56,787 bases of DNA from Pseudomonadota bacterium (GCA_020161695.1 JAIUOO010000028.1:1-56787), one strand, 5' to 3'. Counted from the first letter of the stretch, positions 33,553 through 42,035 are shown. Numbers and translations: made by a program. Notes: a model not told the origin generated them from the sequence alone.

Positions 33553-35373
33553 TCAGTACACGCGGGCCTTGGGCTCGATGTACTGGATCTCGTTGGTCAT
33601 CGTGTAGGTGTGGACCGGACGGTAGTCGATGGTCACGGTCTTCTTCTCGGTGTCCGCGAAGGCGAGCGTGTGCTTCATCCAGTCCTTGTCGTTGCGGTCC
33701 GGGAAGTCCTCGCGGGCGTGGGCGCCGCGGCTTTCCTCGCGGTTCGCGGCCGAGTCCATGGTCACGACCGCCTGCGAGATCAGGTTGTCGAATTCCAGCG
33801 TCTCGATCAGGTCGGAATTCCAGATCAGCGAGCGGTCGGTGACGCCGATATCGGACGCGCCCTGCCAGACCTCGTGGATCAGCTTCTTGCCTTCCTGGAG
33901 CACCTCGCCGGTGCGGAACACGGCGCAGTTCGACTGCATGACGCGCTGCATCCGGTCGCGGATCTCGGCGGTCGAGGTGCCACCGGAGACGTGCCGGAAA
34001 TAGTCGAGACGCGACAGGGCCATCTCGGCGGCGTCCTTCGGCAGGTCCTGGTGCTTCTCGCCCGGCGTCACCGTCTCGGCAGCGCGCAGGCCCGCGGCGC
34101 GGCCGAACACGACGAGGTCGATCAGCGAGTTCGAGCCGAGGCGGTTGGCGCCATGGACGGAGACGCAGGCCGCCTCGCCGATGGCCATCAGGCCCGGCAC
34201 GACGGCGTCGGGGTCGCCGTTCAGCTTGGTCAGCACCTCGCCGTGATAGTTCGTGGGGATGCCGCCCATATTGTAGTGGACGGTCGGGATGACCGGGATC
34301 GGCTCCTTGGTCACGTCGACGCCGGCGAAGATCTTGGCGCTTTCCGAGATGCCGGGCAGGCGCTCGTGCAGGATCTTCGGGTCGAGATGGTCGAGGTGCA
34401 GGAAGATGTGGTCCTTGTTCTTGCCGACGCCGCGACCCTCGCGGATCTCCATGGTCATGGAGCGCGAGACGACGTCGCGCGAGGCGAGGTCCTTGGCCGA
34501 GGGGGCATAGCGCTCCATGAAGCGCTCGCCTTCGGAATTGGTGAGGTAGCCGCCTTCGCCGCGCGAGCCTTCCGTGATCAGGCAGCCCGAGCCGTAGATT
34601 CCGGTCGGGTGGAACTGCACGAACTCCATGTCCTGCAGTGGCAGGCCGGCGCGCAACACCATGGCATTGCCGTCGCCGGTGCAGGTATGGGCTGATGTGG
34701 CCGAGAAATAGGCGCGGCCATAGCCGCCGGTGGCGAGGATCGTCTGGCGGCCGCGGAAGCGGTGCAGCGTGCCGTCGTCCATCTTGAGCGCGACGACGCC
34801 GAGGCAGCGGCCGTCCTCGCCCATCATCAGGTCGATGGCGAAATACTCGATGAAGAACTCGGCATTGTTCTTCAGCGCCTGGCCATAGAGCGTGTGCAGC
34901 ATGGCGTGGCCGGTGCGGTCAGCCGCCGCGCAGGTGCGCTGGGCCGTGCCCTTGCCGAAATGGGTGGTCATGCCGCCGAACGGACGCTGGTAGATCTTGC
35001 CGCTCTCGGTGCGCGAGAAGGGCACGCCCCAGTGCTCCAGCTCGTAGACGGCGGCCGGCGCGTTGCGGACGAGATATTCGATGGCATCCTGGTCGCCGAG
35101 CCAGTCCGACCCCTTGACGGTGTCGTACATGTGCCACTGCCACTGGTCCTCGCCCATATTGCCGAGCGAGGCGGCGACGCCGCCCTGCGCCGCGACCGTG
35201 TGCGAGCGGGTGGGGAACACCTTGGAGATGCAGGCGGTGCGCAGGCCCGCCTGGGCGCAGCCGACGACGGCGCGGAGGCCGGCGCCGCCGGCGCCGACGA
35301 TCACGACGTCATAGGTGTGGTCGGTCACGTCGTAGGCGCGGCCGGCGGTCGAGGGTGCGGCAGCTTGAGCCAT
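33553..35373 (-). CDS. sdhA: Succinate dehydrogenase flavoprotein subunit
   Basis: A 606-residue FAD-linked catalytic subunit of complex II, oxidising succinate to fumarate at the inner face of the membrane. The FAD motif is DVVIVGAGGAGLRAVVGCAQ, and the covalent-FAD His is in SHTVAAQGGVAASLGN. Active-site elements include QFHPTGIYGSGCLITEGSRG, the LASRDVVSRSMT helix and GEAACVSVHGANRLGSNSLI. The C-terminus ends EIQYIEPKARVY. It follows sdhC and sdhD. The iron-sulfur subunit gene sdhB, normally next, is not present downstream, so SdhB must be encoded elsewhere. Confidence 0.97.
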   Translation of the reverse strand: MAQAAAPSTAGRAYDVTDHTYDVVIVGAGGAGLRAVVGCAQAGLRTACISKVFPTRSHTVAAQGGVAASLGNMGEDQWQWHMYDTVKGSDWLGDQDAIEYLVRNAPAAVYELEHWGVPFSRTESGKIYQRPFGGMTTHFGKGTAQRTCAAADRTGHAMLHTLYGQALKNNAEFFIEYFAIDLMMGEDGRCLGVVALKMDDGTLHRFRGRQTILATGGYGRAYFSATSAHTCTGDGNAMVLRAGLPLQDMEFVQFHPTGIYGSGCLITEGSRGEGGYLTNSEGERFMERYAPSAKDLASRDVVSRSMTMEIREGRGVGKNKDHIFLHLDHLDPKILHERLPGISESAKIFAGVDVTKEPIPVIPTVHYNMGGIPTNYHGEVLTKLNGDPDAVVPGLMAIGEAACVSVHGANRLGSNSLIDLVVFGRAAGLRAAETVTPGEKHQDLPKDAAEMALSRLDYFRHVSGGTSTAEIRDRMQRVMQSNCAVFRTGEVLQEGKKLIHEVWQGASDIGVTDRSLIWNSDLIETLEFDNLISQAVVTMDSAANREESRGAHAREDFPDRNDKDWMKHTLAFADTEKKTVTIDYRPVHTYTMTNEIQYIEPKARVY

Positions 35374-35400
35374 GGTCGAGCTCCAGTCTCAGGTCGGCGT

Positions 35401-35796
35401 TCAGACGCCGAAGGCAAGCTTCAGGATGGCGAAGACGGAGCCGAGGCCGACCGTCACGCAGAAGAAGGTGTTCAGCAGCAGGAGGACGATCTTGGTGCCT
35501 TCGGCCGGCACGTAGTCCTCGATGACGATCTGCATGCCCAGCCGCATGTGCCAGGTCACCGAGATCACGAACAGGATCAGCGGAATGGCGACGATCGGCG
35601 AGCCGAGGGTCGCCTTCACGGCGGCATAGTTGGAGCCGGCGGTCGAGATGATCAGGCCGACGACGAAGATGGTCAGCGGCACGTTGGCGACGGCGGTGAC
35701 CCGCTGCATCCAGAAATGCTCGGTGCCGGACTTGGCGGAACCGAGGCCGCGGACGCGGCCGAGCGGGGTGCGCATGGAGCTCTTGGCTTCGGACAT
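35401..35796 (-). CDS. sdhD: Succinate dehydrogenase membrane anchor subunit
   Basis: A 131-residue membrane subunit with three transmembrane helices (NVPLTIFVVGLIISTA, IVAIPLILFVISVTWHMRLG, IVLLLLNTFFCVTVGLGSVF). The start MRTPLGRVRGLGSAKSGTEH is typical of alphaproteobacterial SdhD. The haem-ligand His is probably that in SVTWHMRLGMQIVIEDY. With SdhC it binds haem b and quinone and anchors SdhAB. It is 12 bases from sdhC and 27 from sdhA. Confidence 0.93.
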   Translation of the reverse strand: MSEAKSSMRTPLGRVRGLGSAKSGTEHFWMQRVTAVANVPLTIFVVGLIISTAGSNYAAVKATLGSPIVAIPLILFVISVTWHMRLGMQIVIEDYVPAEGTKIVLLLLNTFFCVTVGLGSVFAILKLAFGV

Positions 35797-35808
35797 GGCG
35801 GAACCTCC

Positions 35809-36216
35809 TCAGACGCCGCCGCGGACGGCATAGGCGACGATCCAGATCAGGATCGTCAGGGCGATGGAACCGATCAGCGAGGCGCGGGCGAGCCATTCGC
35901 GCTCGTTGACGCCGAAGCCGCGGCCAGTGTCCCAGATGAAATGGCGGATGCCGCCGAGCATGTGATGGAACAGCGCCCAAGTGTAGCCGAACAGCACGAG
36001 CCGGCCGATGAGCGAGCCGGCGGCCCACTGGAAGGTGGCGTAGGCGGTCGGGCCGGTGGCGGCGGCGATCAGCCACCAGAGCATCAGGATCGTGCCGAAG
36101 AACAGCGCGCAGCCGGTGATGCGATGGACGATGGACATCATCATCGTCAGCATCGGCCGATAGATCTGCAGATGCGGCGAAAGCGGGCGTTCGATCACGT
36201 GCTTTGAATCGGCCAT
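35809..36216 (-). CDS. sdhC: Succinate dehydrogenase cytochrome b556 subunit
   Basis: A 135-residue membrane subunit with three helices. The ATG at 36216 (GAGG nine bases upstream) gives MADSKHVIERPLSPHLQIYR. The signature RPLSPHLQIYRP...SIVHRITG is complete, and the haem-binding His is in ALFHHMLGGIRHFIWD. It is the first gene of sdhC-sdhD-sdhA and is divergent from zapE, with 206 bases between their starts holding the promoters. Confidence 0.95.
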   Translation of the reverse strand: MADSKHVIERPLSPHLQIYRPMLTMMMSIVHRITGCALFFGTILMLWWLIAAATGPTAYATFQWAAGSLIGRLVLFGYTWALFHHMLGGIRHFIWDTGRGFGVNEREWLARASLIGSIALTILIWIVAYAVRGGV

Positions 36217-36422
36217 GGAAGGCAACCTCGGGCGGGCGGCGGGTGCGCGATCGGGCGCCGCCGGAAATCACCGGTCTGTTTAAGGGACGGGACGCTGCGA
36301 CGCAACGAGTCTGGAATGAGACAAAGGAGGGACGCACAGGCGGATTTGCATGCCTTCGCATGCTCTTGCGCGCCCCTGTGCCGCTTGCGGGCGCGGGAGC
36401 CGGCCTTTATTGGCTGGTTTCC

Positions 36423-37598
36423 ATGGCCGAAGTGCTCAACCGATACCAGTCGCTGGTCGATGCCGGCGAGATTTCCGCTGATGCCGCGCAGCTGGCCATC
36501 GCAAGGCGGCTCGATGCGCTGAACGTTGAGCTGGCGGACTATCGGCTGACCCGCCGCAAATCGACCGCCCTTGCCTGGCTGTTCTCGCGCGGCGAGAAGC
36601 GCCAGCCGGTTCGCGGCCTCTATGTCTGGGGCGATGTCGGCCGCGGCAAGACCATGCTGATGGACCTGTTCATCGAGGCGAGCCCGGTCAAGCGCAAGCG
36701 CCGCGCCCATTTCCACGAGTTCATGGCGGATGTCCACGAGCGCATCCACGCCTATCGCCAGAAGCTGAAGGCCGGCGAGGTCAAGGGCGACGACCCCATC
36801 GCGCCGGTTGCCGCCGATCTCGCCGAGGAAGCCTGGCTGCTCTGTTTCGACGAGTTCTCGGTCACCGACATCGCCGATGCGATGATCCTCGGCCGGCTGT
36901 TCGGCCGGCTGTTCGAGGAGGGCGTCGTGGTGGTCGCGACCTCCAACGTCGTGCCGGACCTGCTCTACCGCGAGGGGCTGAATCGCGCGCTGTTCCTGCC
37001 CTTCATCAAGCTGATGCAGGAGCGGATGGAGGTGGTGAAGCTCGAATCGCGCACGGATTTCCGCCTGGAGAAGCTGGCGGGCCAGCCGGTCTGGATCACG
37101 CCGGCGGGGCCGGAGGCCGACGCGGCGATGAACACGGCCTGGCAGCGCCTGACCGGCGGCGCGGCGGGCGAGTCGGCCGAACTGACGGTCAAGGGCAGGC
37201 AGGTGACGGTGCCGTTGCAGGCCCACGGCGTCGCGCGCTTTTCCTTTGCCGAGCTCTGCGAGAAGCCGCTCGGCGGGTTGGACTATCTCGCCATCGCCCA
37301 CCAGTACCACACGGTGCTGATCGACCGGATCCCGGTCATGCGGGGGCTGGAGAAGCGCAACGAGGCCAAGCGCTTCATCATCCTGATCGATGCCCTCTAC
37401 GACAATCAGGTCAAGCTCGTGGCGAGCGCCGGCGACGAGCCGCACCGGCTCTACCTGTCCGAGACGGGAACCGAGGAGTTCGAGTTCCATCGCACGGCGT
37501 CGCGGCTGATCGAGATGCGCTCCGACGACTATCTGGCTCTGCCCCACGCCCGCCGCCAGCATCTGTCCGCCGATACCGGCGGCATCGTCGAGACCTGA
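36423..37598 (+). CDS. zapE: AFG1/ZapE-family ATPase
   Basis: A 391-residue AAA-type ATPase. The ATG at 36423 gives MAEVLNRYQSLVDAGEISAD; the frame is open further upstream without similarity. Walker A is GLYVWGDVGRGKTMLMDLF, Walker B is AWLLCFDEFSVTDIADAM, and the RNALFLPFI and HTVLIDRIPVM segments are typical. ZapE is a cell-division-associated ATPase in E. coli, and yeast Afg1 acts in mitochondrial protein quality control. The gene often sits beside mdh in alphaproteobacteria, as here. The TetR gene starts three bases after its stop. Confidence 0.92.
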   Translation: MAEVLNRYQSLVDAGEISADAAQLAIARRLDALNVELADYRLTRRKSTALAWLFSRGEKRQPVRGLYVWGDVGRGKTMLMDLFIEASPVKRKRRAHFHEFMADVHERIHAYRQKLKAGEVKGDDPIAPVAADLAEEAWLLCFDEFSVTDIADAMILGRLFGRLFEEGVVVVATSNVVPDLLYREGLNRALFLPFIKLMQERMEVVKLESRTDFRLEKLAGQPVWITPAGPEADAAMNTAWQRLTGGAAGESAELTVKGRQVTVPLQAHGVARFSFAELCEKPLGGLDYLAIAHQYHTVLIDRIPVMRGLEKRNEAKRFIILIDALYDNQVKLVASAGDEPHRLYLSETGTEEFEFHRTASRLIEMRSDDYLALPHARRQHLSADTGGIVET

Positions 37599-37601
37599 CC
37601 G

Positions 37602-38222
37602 GTGCGCCGGCCGCTCGTCGCCGCCCCGCCGCACGAGGACCGCGTCGAGGCGCGCCTGATCGCCATCGCCGCCGAGCACATCCGCCGCTTCGGGCCCGAC
37701 AAGGTGACGGTGGTGGGGGTCGCGCGCGAAGCCGGCATGAGCCACGCCAACGTCTATCGCTTCTTTCCCTCCAAGGCGGGCCTCGTCGAGGCGGTGGTGG
37801 TCGCCTGGGCGCGCAGCGTCGAGGTCATGCTCGGCGATATCGCGAGCGCTCCCGATCCCGCCGACGACAAGCTCGAACGCTTCCTCGTCGCATGGGCCAA
37901 GGCGCAGCGGGACGGCCTCGACCGCGATCCCGCCATCTATGCGGCCTTCGCGACCTTCTGGGAGGGGCGGCGCGACACGGTGATGGCGCACAGGGCGCGC
38001 CTCAGGGCCTTTCTGGCCTCCATCATCGACGAAGGGCTCGCCGGCCCCTTCCAGGTGAAGGACGAGGAGCGGGCGGCCGCCTTCGTCGCCGACGCGATGC
38101 AGCGCTTCGTCCATCCCGTGCTCGTCATGGAAACCCGCGACCTGCCCCGCAGCCAGCTGGAACAGCGCTATGCCGTCATCATCCGGGCGGCCGTCCGCAC
38201 TCTCGTCGCCGGCGGCGTGTAG
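37602..38222 (+). CDS. TetR-family transcriptional regulator
   Basis: A 206-residue protein starting with GTG at 37602, three bases after the zapE stop codon, so probably co-transcribed with zapE. The DNA-binding helix-turn-helix is at residues 35-54 (VTVVGVAREAGMSHANVYRF), followed by FPSKAGLVEAVV. The ligand-binding domain is generic. A perfect AT-rich palindrome at 38287-38303, just downstream and ahead of mdh, is a candidate operator. Confidence 0.9.
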   Translation: MRRPLVAAPPHEDRVEARLIAIAAEHIRRFGPDKVTVVGVAREAGMSHANVYRFFPSKAGLVEAVVVAWARSVEVMLGDIASAPDPADDKLERFLVAWAKAQRDGLDRDPAIYAAFATFWEGRRDTVMAHRARLRAFLASIIDEGLAGPFQVKDEERAAAFVADAMQRFVHPVLVMETRDLPRSQLEQRYAVIIRAAVRTLVAGGV

Positions 38223-38286
38223 CGACAGGCGCCCCGTCTGGAGTGTTCCCGGCCCGCAATCCGCCTTTCTCGCGGTGTTGTTACAT

Positions 38287-38303
38287 ATTACAAAATTTGT
38301 AAT
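38287..38303. promoter_or_regulatory. AT-rich palindrome, candidate operator
   Basis: ATTACAAA-A-TTTGTAAT is a perfect inverted repeat with a one-base centre, in a 40-base AT-rich island (TTGTTACATATTACAAAA, TTTGTAATTTGTTAG) quite unlike the surrounding GC-rich DNA. It lies 65 bases after a TetR gene and about 300 bases before mdh, within the 379-base gap 38223-38601. The binding protein is unknown. Confidence 0.5.
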
Positions 38304-38516
38304 TTGTTAGTTCGTGATTCTGCATTGCAGCGAAACAGGGCGGCGTCGGGCTGCGCCGGCGCCCTGACGCCCCTCAGTGCCGAAGACGGTGCGGCACAGC
38401 TGCAACAGGGGTCGATAAAGCCTTGAGGCAGGGGCAGAAATCCGCGCTCCGCCTGGGCCGATATTTGACGGCGGGCGCGACTCACGTCACACGGATATGA
38501 CGAATCAAAGCACAGC

Positions 38517-38545
38517 TTGAAAGGGCGCTGGAATTCTGGATATCG
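38517..38545 (+). promoter_or_regulatory. Possible sigma-70 promoter of mdh
   Basis: TTGAAA (38517-38522), a 17-base spacer, then ATATCG (38540-38545), 56 bases before the mdh start. The -10 box is a weak match. A TTGACG at 38465 is another -35 candidate without a good partner. Confidence 0.3.
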
Positions 38546-38601
38546 AGGTGTCGCAAGCGGAGCCTCCGCGACCGCAACACCATTCAGCGAAAGACCCCTC
38601 C

Positions 38602-39567
38602 ATGGCGCGCAAGAAACTCGCGATGATCGGCTCCGGCCAGATCGGCGGAACCCTGGCTCTCCTGGCCGGCCTGAAAGAGCTCGGCGACATCGTGATGTTC
38701 GACATCGCGGAAGGCACTGCCAAGGGCAAGGCGCTGGACATCGCGCAGGCGTCGGCCGTCGAGGGCTTCGACGCCAAGATGAGCGGCACCGGCTCCTATG
38801 AAGCCATCGAGGGCGCCGACGTCTGCATCGTCACCGCCGGCGTGCCGCGCAAGCCCGGCATGAGCCGCGACGATCTCCTCGGCATCAATCTGAAGGTGAT
38901 GGAGCAGGTCGGCGCGGGCATCAAGAAGTTCGCCCCCAACGCCTTCGTCGTCTGCATCACCAACCCGCTCGACGCCATGGTCTGGGCGCTCCAGAAATTC
39001 TCGGGCCTGCCGGCCGAGAAGGTCGTCGGCATGGCCGGCGTGCTGGATTCGTCGCGCTTCGAGCTGTTCCTGGCCGAGGCCACGGGCGTCTCCATCGAGG
39101 ACATCCACGCCTGGACGCTGGGCGGCCACGGCGACGACATGGTTCCCATGGTCCGTCACTCGACGGTCGGCGGCGTGCCGCTGAACCAGCTCGTCAAGTC
39201 CGGCTGGCTGACGCAGGAGAAGCTGGACGCGATCGTCGAGCGCACCCGCAAGGGCGGCGGCGAGATCGTTGGCCTGCTCGGCAACGGCTCGGCCTTCTAC
39301 GCGCCGGCCGCCTCCGCCATCGCGATGGCGGAAAGCTACCTCAAGGACAAGAAGCGCGTCCTGCCGTCGGCGGCCTATCTGACCGGCCAGTACGGCGTGA
39401 AGGACATGTATGTCGGCGTTCCGGTGCTGATCGGCGCCGGCGGCGTCGAGAAGATCGTTGAGTTCGAGCTCGACAAGGGCGAGCAGGAGATGTTCGCGAA
39501 GTCCGTCGCTTCGGTGAAGGGCCTCGTCGACGCCTGCAAGACCATCGCCCCCGATCTCGCCAAGTAA
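38602..39567 (+). CDS. mdh: Malate dehydrogenase
   Basis: A 321-residue NAD-dependent, LDH-like malate dehydrogenase, oxidising malate to oxaloacetate. The ATG at 38602 gives MARKKLAMIGSGQIGGTLAL with the Rossmann GSGQIGG motif. The substrate loop GVPRKPGMSRDDLL carries the Arg residues, the ITNPLDAMVWALQK strand follows, and the catalytic His is in TLGGHGDDMVPMVRHS. It heads the TCA run mdh-sucC-sucD-sucA-sucB-lpd, the usual alphaproteobacterial order. Confidence 0.97.
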   Translation: MARKKLAMIGSGQIGGTLALLAGLKELGDIVMFDIAEGTAKGKALDIAQASAVEGFDAKMSGTGSYEAIEGADVCIVTAGVPRKPGMSRDDLLGINLKVMEQVGAGIKKFAPNAFVVCITNPLDAMVWALQKFSGLPAEKVVGMAGVLDSSRFELFLAEATGVSIEDIHAWTLGGHGDDMVPMVRHSTVGGVPLNQLVKSGWLTQEKLDAIVERTRKGGGEIVGLLGNGSAFYAPAASAIAMAESYLKDKKRVLPSAAYLTGQYGVKDMYVGVPVLIGAGGVEKIVEFELDKGEQEMFAKSVASVKGLVDACKTIAPDLAK

Positions 39568-39632
39568 TCGCTCTTTTTCCGGGCGATCGTGCGCGTCGAG
39601 TAGGTGTACGCGTCAGCGTACTGCGACAATGG

Positions 39633-39656
39633 CCGTCGACGCATCGTCGTCGACGG
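39633..39656. other. Intercistronic hairpin between mdh and sucC
   Basis: CCGTCGACG-CATCGT-CGTCGACGG is a perfect nine-pair inverted repeat, 66 bases after the mdh stop codon. No T run follows. It is the first of five strong hairpins in the gaps of the mdh-suc run. Confidence 0.55.
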
Positions 39657-39783
39657 TTGGGTAACCATCGCGGTTTAAGCGTTTTGTGGTGTTCGCGTCC
39701 ACGGCAGTCGCAATCAAGCGGCTGCCCGTCGAGCGGCCTCGAAACCTTCAGGGCGGGCGGGCCGCCAGACACAAGGGTTCCAG

Positions 39784-41547
39784 ATGAATATCCACGAGTA
39801 TCAGGCCAAGGCGCTCTTGAAGGAGTTTGGCGCTCCCGTTTCCAACGGCATCGCCATCTTCAAGTCCTCCGAGGCCAAGGACGCAGCCAAGAAGCTCGGT
39901 GGTCCCCTCTGGGTCGTGAAGTCCCAGATCCACGCGGGTGGTCGCGGCAAGGGCAAGTTCAAGGAAAAGTCGGCCGGCGAGAAGGGCGGTGTCCGCCTGG
40001 CGAAGTCGATCGAGGAAGTCGAGGCTTTCGCCAAGCAGATGCTCGGCGCGACCCTCGTCACCATCCAGACTGGCCCTGCCGGCAAGCAGGTCAACCGGCT
40101 CTACATCGAGGACGGCTCCGACATCGCGAAGGAGTTCTATCTTTCGATGCTGGTCGACCGTGAGACCGGCCGCGTCGCCTATGTCGTCTCCACCGAAGGC
40201 GGCATGGACATCGAGGCGGTGGCGCACGACACGCCCGAGAAGATCTTCACCTTCTCGGTCGATCCCGCGACGGGCTACATGGCCCATCACGGCCGCACCA
40301 TCGCAAAGGCGCTCGGCCTGACCGGCGATCTCGCCAAGCAGGCCGAGGCGGTCGCGGGCATCCTGTACAAGGCGTTCGTCGCCAAGGACATGGAGATGCT
40401 CGAGATCAACCCGTTGATCGTTACCAAGCAGGGCCAGCTCAAGGTCCTCGATGCAAAGGTCTCCTTCGACTCCAACTCCCTCTATCGCCACCCCGACGTC
40501 GTGTCGCTCCGCGACATCACCGAGGAGGACGACAAGGAGATCGAGGCGTCGAAGTTCGACCTCGCCTATATCGCGCTCGACGGCACGATCGGCTGCATGG
40601 TCAACGGCGCAGGCCTCGCAATGGCCACCCTCGACATCATCAAGCTCTACGGCGAAGAGCCGGCGAACTTCCTGGATGTCGGCGGCGGCGCGTCCGAGGA
40701 GAAGGTCACGGCGGCCTTCAAGATCATTACCGCCGACCCCAACGTGAAGGGCATCCTGGTCAACATCTTCGGGGGCATCATGAAGTGCGACGTCATCGCA
40801 CGCGGCGTCATCGCCGCGGTGAAGGCGGTCGGGCTCAAGGTGCCGCTGGTGGTGCGCCTCGAAGGCACCAACGTCGAGGAAGGCAAGCAGATCATCCGCA
40901 CGTCCGGGCTCAATGTGATCCCGGCCGACGATCTGGACGATGCCGCCCAGAAGATCGTCAGTGCGGTCCGCAACGGCGGCAAGGGGGGCAGCACGCCGCC
41001 CAAGGCCCCGAAGGCTACGGCCAAGCGGCCTGACGCCAAAAAACCAGAGAGGAAGACAATGAGCAAGGCAGCATCCAAGTCTACGGGTAGCAAGACCGCG
41101 TCCAAGTCCGCCTCCAAGGCCAAGGCTCCGGCCGCGGCCAAGGCCCCCGCGAAGGCTGCCGCCGCCAAGGCGGACGCCAAGAAGACGGCGAAAGCCGCGG
41201 CTCCGAAGGCTGCCGCTGCCAAGGCTCCGGCCAAGGCCAAGGCTCCGGCCAAGGCTCCGGCGAAAGCCGCTGCTGCCAAGGCCCCGGCGAAGGCCGCGGC
41301 CCCGAAGGCTGCCGCCAAGGCTCCGGCGAAGGCCGCGGCTCCGAAGGCTGCTGCCAAGGCTCCGGCGAAGGCCGCCGCCCCGAAGGCCGCCGCCAAGGCT
41401 CCGGCCAAGGCGAAGGCTCCCGCCAAGGCCGCTGCTCCTGCCGCGGCTCCGGCCAAGGCCGCTGCTGCTCCCGCCAAGAAGGCTCCGGCCAAGAAGGCGG
41501 CTGCTCCCAAGGCTGCCGCCAAGGCTCCGGCCAAGGGCAAGAAGTGA
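39784..41547 (+). CDS. sucC: Succinyl-CoA synthetase beta subunit with histone H1-like Lys/Ala/Pro tail
   Basis: Residues 1-402 are a complete SucC (family length about 390-398): MNIHEYQAKALLKEFGAPV, ATP-grasp elements KSQIHAGGRGKGKFK and MEMLEINPLIVT, then GGGASEEKVTAAFKI and VNIFGGIMKCDVIARGV. The frame then continues without a stop for another 185 residues of almost only Lys, Ala and Pro, including exact 13-residue units APAKAAAPKAAAK, resembling histone H1, AlgP or PhaF-type DNA-binding tails. Within the tail an AGAGAGGA sequence precedes an in-frame ATG at 41059, so a separate 162-residue protein could also be made. The linker before that ATG is itself Lys/Pro-rich, arguing for real translation across the junction. 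A lost stop codon or an indel in GGGGGG near 40983 are alternatives. Confidence 0.9.
   Translation: MNIHEYQAKALLKEFGAPVSNGIAIFKSSEAKDAAKKLGGPLWVVKSQIHAGGRGKGKFKEKSAGEKGGVRLAKSIEEVEAFAKQMLGATLVTIQTGPAGKQVNRLYIEDGSDIAKEFYLSMLVDRETGRVAYVVSTEGGMDIEAVAHDTPEKIFTFSVDPATGYMAHHGRTIAKALGLTGDLAKQAEAVAGILYKAFVAKDMEMLEINPLIVTKQGQLKVLDAKVSFDSNSLYRHPDVVSLRDITEEDDKEIEASKFDLAYIALDGTIGCMVNGAGLAMATLDIIKLYGEEPANFLDVGGGASEEKVTAAFKIITADPNVKGILVNIFGGIMKCDVIARGVIAAVKAVGLKVPLVVRLEGTNVEEGKQIIRTSGLNVIPADDLDDAAQKIVSAVRNGGKGGSTPPKAPKATAKRPDAKKPERKTMSKAASKSTGSKTASKSASKAKAPAAAKAPAKAAAAKADAKKTAKAAAPKAAAAKAPAKAKAPAKAPAKAAAAKAPAKAAAPKAAAKAPAKAAAPKAAAKAPAKAAAPKAAAKAPAKAKAPAKAAAPAAAPAKAAAAPAKKAPAKKAAAPKAAAKAPAKGKK
41046..41061 (+). 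promoter_or_regulatory. Internal ribosome-binding site and ATG within the sucC frame
   Basis: AGAGAGGA (41046-41053) lies five bases before ATG (41059-41061), in frame with sucC. Translation from here would yield MSKAASKSTGSKTASKS... to 41547, a free 162-residue very basic protein, in addition to or instead of the SucC fusion. Confidence 0.55.
41281..41397 (+). repeat. Three in-frame 39-base tandem repeats in the sucC tail
   Basis: Units start at 41281, 41320 and 41359 and each encodes APAKAAAPKAAAK; a degenerate fourth follows. Third-base differences between units show they are not perfect recent copies, but such a tract can change length by slippage. Confidence 0.8.
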
Positions 41548-41558
41548 CGTGAAACCGG

Positions 41559-41584
41559 CGCGCGGGCCCGGTCGGGTCCGCGCG
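41559..41584. other. Intercistronic hairpin after sucC
   Basis: CGCGCGGGCCC-GGTC-GGGTCCGCGCG forms an eleven-pair stem with one G-U pair, 11 bases after the sucC stop. There is no T run. Confidence 0.5.
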
Positions 41585-41631
41585 TCGTCTCAGGTGTTCG
41601 GTAGCGTCAGGCGGGTGTCGAGGGTCGGGTG

Positions 41632-42012
41632 ATGGTGACGGCGCTGATTGCTGTGATCGGCTTGGCGATTCTCGTCTGGGGTCTGATCCAGTTCATCTGC
41701 TTCGGGATCGCCGTCCGGGCCTTCTCCCGCCTGCAGGCCACGGGCGCATACACGACCGTCAGGGAAAGCGGCGCGGTGAAGACCGGCGAAGCTCTCGTGG
41801 GACGGACCGTGGACGCGATCCCCAGCGCCTTCGTCCGGCGGCTCGTCCGTCGCGTCGTGCCCGACGGGTCCGACATCGCCGGGACCTTCATCACCGACCT
41901 TCTCGAAGAGAAGCGCAGTATCGGCAAGTGGGTGGCGCTGCTCGGCGCTGCCGTCTTTGCCGGATCGTTCGTTGCGGGCCCTTGGCTCACCAATCTCATC
42001 GCACGCGGCTGA
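41632..42012 (+). CDS. Small membrane protein between sucC and sucD
   Basis: A 126-residue protein beginning MVTALIAVIGLAILVWGLIQ (GTG at 41629 is an alternative start). One hydrophobic helix is at about 2-28 and a second near the C-terminus at 101-120 (WVALLGAAVFAGSFVAGPWL). The middle holds a soluble segment with VGRTVDAIPSAFVRRLVRRV. I do not recognise the family. Its position inside the sucCD pair is unusual, because the two subunits are normally encoded side by side. sucD starts 24 bases after it. Confidence 0.65.
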   Translation: MVTALIAVIGLAILVWGLIQFICFGIAVRAFSRLQATGAYTTVRESGAVKTGEALVGRTVDAIPSAFVRRLVRRVVPDGSDIAGTFITDLLEEKRSIGKWVALLGAAVFAGSFVAGPWLTNLIARG

Positions 42013-42035
42013 GCCGGGTCGCACAGGAGTATGGA

